A stretch of DNA of 9,104 nt from an uncultured Phenylobacterium sp. (GTDB taxonomy: Bacteria; Pseudomonadota; Alphaproteobacteria; Caulobacterales; Caulobacteraceae). Position 1 is the stretch's first letter. Every line of letters starts with the position of its first letter. The position numbers were made by a program, and so were the translations under genes. The stretch spans positions 1-9,104 of the forward strand of contig CAMFIW010000072.1 in NCBI GenBank assembly GCA_945952355.1, read 5' to 3'. Positions 6,420 to 9,104 of the stretch are shown piece after piece. The notes below the pieces were generated by a model that saw only the letters and a list, made by a program, of their open reading frames with translations, did not search any database and was not told where the DNA came from.

Positions 6420-6489
6420 GCGGCCAAGATAAGGTGCGACGCTAGGCGACGGCGGCGCGCGACGGCAAAGTCGCCAAGGGAAGGACACG
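6420..6489. other. Hydratase-transporter intergenic gap with weak inverted repeat
   Basis: The gap is 70 bp. GGCGAC (6445-6450) and GTCGCC (6470-6475) form 6-bp inverted arms around 19 bases, with no U-tract following, so a terminator is not supported. AAGGGAAGGA (6476-6485) supplies the transporter ribosome-binding site. No operator copy is present, which fits cotranscription from the upstream promoter. Confidence 0.35.
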
Positions 6490-7779
6490 ATGACCACCGC
6501 CGCTGACAGCTCGCCAGCCGCCGCATCAGACGTGCGCGTGGGACGCTACCGCTGGGCGATCGTGGCCCTGCTTTTCGGCGCCTCGGTGATCAACTATGTC
6601 GACCGCCAGATCCTGGGCGTGCTGAAGCCGACCCTGGCGCCTGAGTTCGGCTGGACCGAGAGCGACTACGCCGACATCATCTTCTGGTTCCAGGCCGCCT
6701 ATGCGGTGTCGTACCTGCTGTTCGGCCGGTTCGTGGACCGCGTGGGCGCACGGATCGGCTATGGCGCGGCCTTTCTGATCTGGACGCTGGCCCATACCGC
6801 CCACGCCCTGGTGACGGGACTGGGCGGGTTCTTCGCGGTCCGCGTCGGGCTCGGCATAGGCGAGGGCGGCAATTTCCCCGCGGGCCTGAAGGCGATCGCG
6901 GAGTGGTTCCCCAAGCGCGAGCGCGCCTTCGCCATCGGCCTGTTCAATTCCGGCTCCAACATCGGGGCGATCGTCACGCCGATGATCGTGCCGATGATCA
7001 CCCTGGCCTGGGGCTGGCGCGCGGCGTTCGTGATCACCGGCGTCCTGTCCCTGCTGTGGCTGGCAGCCTGGTTCGCGATCTACAGGCGGCCGCAGGAGCA
7101 TCCGAAGGTGGGCGCGGCCGAACTCGGCCTGATTCAGAGTGACGGTCCGGAGCAAGCGACGCCGATCCCGTGGGGCCGGCTGGCGCCCGTGCGCGAGACC
7201 TGGGCCTATTCGCTGGGCAAGTTCCTGATCGACCCGATCTGGTGGATGTACCTCTTCTGGCTGCCGGACTTCTTCGCCAAGCGCTACCACCTGGACCTCA
7301 AGACCTTCGGCCCGCCGCTGGTCGTGGTCTATCTGCTGTCGGATATCGGCTCGATCGCCGGCGGCTGGATGTCCTCGGCCCTGATGCGCCGGGGCGTGAG
7401 CATGAACGTCGCGCGCAAGGCCACCATGCTGGTCTGCGCCCTTCTCGTCCTGCCGATCATCACAGCCCAGAGCATCGACAACCTGTGGCTGGCCGTCGGC
7501 GTCGTCGGCCTGGCGGCGGCCGCGCACCAGGGCTTCTCGGCCAATCTCTATGCCCTGCCCTCCGACGTCTTCCCGCAACGCGCGGTGGGTTCGGTCGTCG
7601 GGATCGGCGGCATGATAGGCGCCGTCGGCGGGATGATCTTCTCGAAGTACATCGGCGGCGTGCTGGAGAGCATCGGCGCCTATGCGCCGATCTTCTTCAT
7701 TGCCGGCTTCGCCTATCTGGCGGCGCTGCTGGCCGTACACGTCTTCTCGCCGCGGCTCGCCCCGGCCAAGGTCGACTAG
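6490..7779 (+). CDS. exuT: MFS transporter of the anion:cation symporter type, likely hexuronate (galacturonate) importer, ExuT-like
   Basis: The 429-residue inner-membrane protein probably imports galacturonate or related uronates by proton symport. It has about 12 hydrophobic segments, the first at about 22-42 containing INYVDRQ (Asp38-Arg39). The MFS cytoplasmic loop 2-3 motif is GRFVDRVGAR at 79-88. FPAGLKAIAEWFPKRERA at 129-146 and SNIGA at 156-160 are the stretches most like E. coli ExuT. Late in the protein, HQGFSANLYALPSDVFP also parallels ExuT (HQALS..., SSDVF). The ATG has AAGGGAAGGA just upstream. It follows the hydratase in the same direction, and its gene neighbourhood is uniformly pectin-related. 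The stop codon overlaps that of the convergent FAD protein gene. Family and uronate class are well supported; specificity (galacturonate, glucuronate, 5-keto-4-deoxyuronate or KDG) is inferred, so the symbol is tentative. Confidence 0.83.
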   Translation: MTTAADSSPAAASDVRVGRYRWAIVALLFGASVINYVDRQILGVLKPTLAPEFGWTESDYADIIFWFQAAYAVSYLLFGRFVDRVGARIGYGAAFLIWTLAHTAHALVTGLGGFFAVRVGLGIGEGGNFPAGLKAIAEWFPKRERAFAIGLFNSGSNIGAIVTPMIVPMITLAWGWRAAFVITGVLSLLWLAAWFAIYRRPQEHPKVGAAELGLIQSDGPEQATPIPWGRLAPVRETWAYSLGKFLIDPIWWMYLFWLPDFFAKRYHLDLKTFGPPLVVVYLLSDIGSIAGGWMSSALMRRGVSMNVARKATMLVCALLVLPIITAQSIDNLWLAVGVVGLAAAAHQGFSANLYALPSDVFPQRAVGSVVGIGGMIGAVGGMIFSKYIGGVLESIGAYAPIFFIAGFAYLAALLAVHVFSPRLAPAKVD

Positions 7780-9075
7780 GCCGCGCTGGCGGCCCGGCGC
7801 GGCAGCTCGGCCAGGATCGACTGGGCGGCCTCCGCCGCCTGCAGGCGGATGTCGGGCACTGAGGTCATCTCCCAGACCGCGCCGCGGGTGAGCGGCCCCA
7901 CGACGTAGAAGCCGCGGGTGCCGGCGCCATCGGCGCCCAGCGGACGGGCGTGGTCGTCCACGTCGACCCCCAGTCTCAGCGGATCGGGGCGGATCAGCCC
8001 CTGGGCGGTCAGGTTGGTCAGCAACGGGTCGGCGGCCTGGGCCAGGTCGCCCGCAAAGCCCATGCAGTTCACCACCGCCTCGACCTTCAGCCGCCGCAGG
8101 ACCTGCTCGCCACGCGGCCGCCAGCCGACCTCGACCCCGTCGCGCGCCAGGTTCAGTTCCACGACTTCGCCGGCGCGGATCATCAGGTCGCGGGCGCGTA
8201 TGGCGACAGCCACCTGGCGCGCCACGCTGGGCGACAAGCGGTGACGATGAACCTCCCACCAGGGGCGAAGGTGGCGCAGGAAGGCGCCGCGCTCGGAGAG
8301 GGTCCAGCCGCGCCAGATCGCCGCCACGTGCGGGCGCACGTCGTCCACGGCCTCACGCCAATCGCTCGCGCCGGCGGCCTCTCGCAGCCGGCGCAGCAGG
8401 GCGAGCGGCGAGCCCTGCGGCCGCGGGATGGGGGGGCGGGCGGAGACCGGTGCATGCGGCCGCGGCGTCAGCCCGCGCCGCGAGATGGCCCATACCCGCC
8501 TCTGTGGTCCGGCCAGGCCAAGGGCCACATCCGCCATGGTGAGGCCCGAGCCGATCAGCAGCACATCGCCCACATCGGCTGTCAGGACGCCGCTCCAAGG
8601 GTCGGCGACATAGCGCGGAGAGGCGAGGAGTTCCGCGCTCGCGCCGGCCGGCGGGGGTGGGCGCAGCACGCCCGCGGCGAGCACGACGGCGTCGACCGCG
8701 AGCTCACGTCCTAGACCGAGCTTCACCCGCCAGCCGCCAGCGGACGGTCGCAGATCCACCGCCTCGTCCTGTTCCAGCAGCAATCGATCGGCTCCGGCCG
8801 ATTCCAGCGCACGGCGCAGCAGATCCTGCAGATAGTCGCCGTAGACGCCGCGAGTGACGAAGCCACCGTGCGCGCTCCACCCGCCCCGGCCGGACAGCCA
8901 GGCGGTGAAGTGGTCAGGCTGGTCCGGGAAGGCGCTCATATTGGCGACGCGCACGTTCAGCAGGTGGTCCGGATTGCCGGTGGCGTAGGCCGCGCCCCGA
9001 CCGAAAGCCCCGCTTCGTTCGATCAGGCGCACGCGCGGGCCGTCCGGATCGGCGACGAGGTGCAGGGCCGTGAGA
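7776..9075 (-). CDS. FAD/NAD(P)-binding protein (NAD_binding_9/YdhS-like), N-terminus missing at the contig end
   Basis: About 432 genuine residues are visible, ending at a TAG at 7778. Conserved parts include GRGAAYATGNPDHLLNVRV (visible residues 25-43) and MSAFPDQPDHFTAWL soon after, diagnostic of the FAD-NAD(P)-binding family often labelled NAD_binding_9. A second nucleotide-binding segment is LIGSGLTMAD (173-182), and VVNCMGF and FYVVGPL occur near the C-terminus, as in flavoprotein oxidoreductases. The first Rossmann GxGxxG, expected some 10-20 residues before the visible LTALHL, is absent because the contig ends there. The frame appears to start MCIRDS at 9092, but those residues are encoded by sequencing adapter, so no true start is present. 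Reaction and substrate are unknown. It converges on the transporter with a 4-bp overlap and has no visible link to the pectin regulon. Confidence 0.85.
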
Positions 9076-9104
9076 CTGTCTCTTATACACATCTGACGCT
9101 GCCG
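9076..9104. other. Non-genomic Nextera (Tn5 mosaic end) sequencing adapter
   Basis: CTGTCTCTTATACACATCT at 9076-9094 is exactly the 19-bp engineered Tn5 mosaic end. It is followed by GACGCTGCCG (9095-9104), the start of the Nextera read-1 adapter in reverse complement. Natural IS50 ends differ from the mosaic end, and no transposon sequence follows. The genomic sequence therefore ends at about 9075. Confidence 0.98.

Noticed and set aside
6445..6475. Intrinsic terminator between hydratase and transporter
   Set aside because: The arms are short, the loop is 19 nt, and no U-tract follows; the sequence leads straight into a ribosome-binding site.
6526..8259. 577-codon open frame on the minus strand
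   Set aside because: It runs antisense to the transporter and overlaps the FAD protein in another frame. The composition is rich in Arg, Gly, Ala and Pro with no recognisable domain: a GC-rich shadow.
8447..8452. Fourth ACCGGT operator
   Set aside because: Only the 6-base core matches, it lies within the FAD protein coding sequence, and the flanking TGAC is absent.
7776..9092. Complete 438-residue protein starting MCIRDS at 9092
   Set aside because: The first six codons are encoded by Nextera adapter sequence; the true start lies beyond the contig end.
9076..9094. Natural Tn5/IS50 insertion end
   Set aside because: The 19-mer is the engineered mosaic end rather than either natural IS50 end, and library adapter rather than transposon sequence follows it.

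Overview
This window is a pectin/galacturonate catabolism locus from a high-GC alphaproteobacterium, most likely a member of the Caulobacterales (Caulobacter/Phenylobacterium-like). That placement rests on GC content, codon use and the style of the proteins, not on a marker gene. All large ORFs except the real genes are antisense shadows of GC-rich coding sequence. The last 29 bases are not genomic: they are Nextera/Tn5 tagmentation adapter left on a contig end.

Layout. On the minus strand, reading from 2560 down to 1, lie a LacI-family regulator, kduI (5-keto-4-deoxyuronate isomerase) and kduD (2-dehydro-3-deoxy-gluconate 5-dehydrogenase, cut by the window start). Divergent from the regulator on the plus strand is uxaA (altronate dehydratase, 2629-4092). 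It runs tail-to-tail into a secreted family-1-type pectate lyase on the minus strand (5441-4089). Divergent from the lyase on the plus strand are a 2-keto-4-pentenoate hydratase-like (FAH/MhpD superfamily) gene (5592-6419) and an ExuT-like hexuronate MFS transporter (6490-7779). The transporter runs tail-to-tail into a truncated FAD/NAD(P)-binding protein gene (7776-9075) at the contig end.

How the genes fit together. The lyase cuts polygalacturonate outside the cytoplasm to unsaturated oligomers, and the MFS protein is the likely uronate importer. KduI and KduD turn the 4-deoxy-5-keto-uronate from unsaturated ends into 2-keto-3-deoxy-gluconate (KDG). UxaA makes KDG from altronate, the galacturonate branch. 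The uronate isomerase, tagaturonate reductase, KDG kinase and KDPG aldolase needed to complete the route are not in the window. The hydratase-like gene has no assigned step in either branch.

Regulation. An identical 10-mer, TGACACCGGT, with a palindromic ACCGGT core typical of LacI-family operators, occurs in exactly the three intergenic regions where regulation is expected (before kduI, between the regulator and uxaA, and between the lyase and the hydratase). In each it falls within the spacer of a plausible -35/-10 pair. This defines a compact local regulon that includes the unexplained hydratase. The uxaA start lies where its own transcript would begin, suggesting a leaderless mRNA. I see no mobile element, CRISPR array, RNA gene or defence system.
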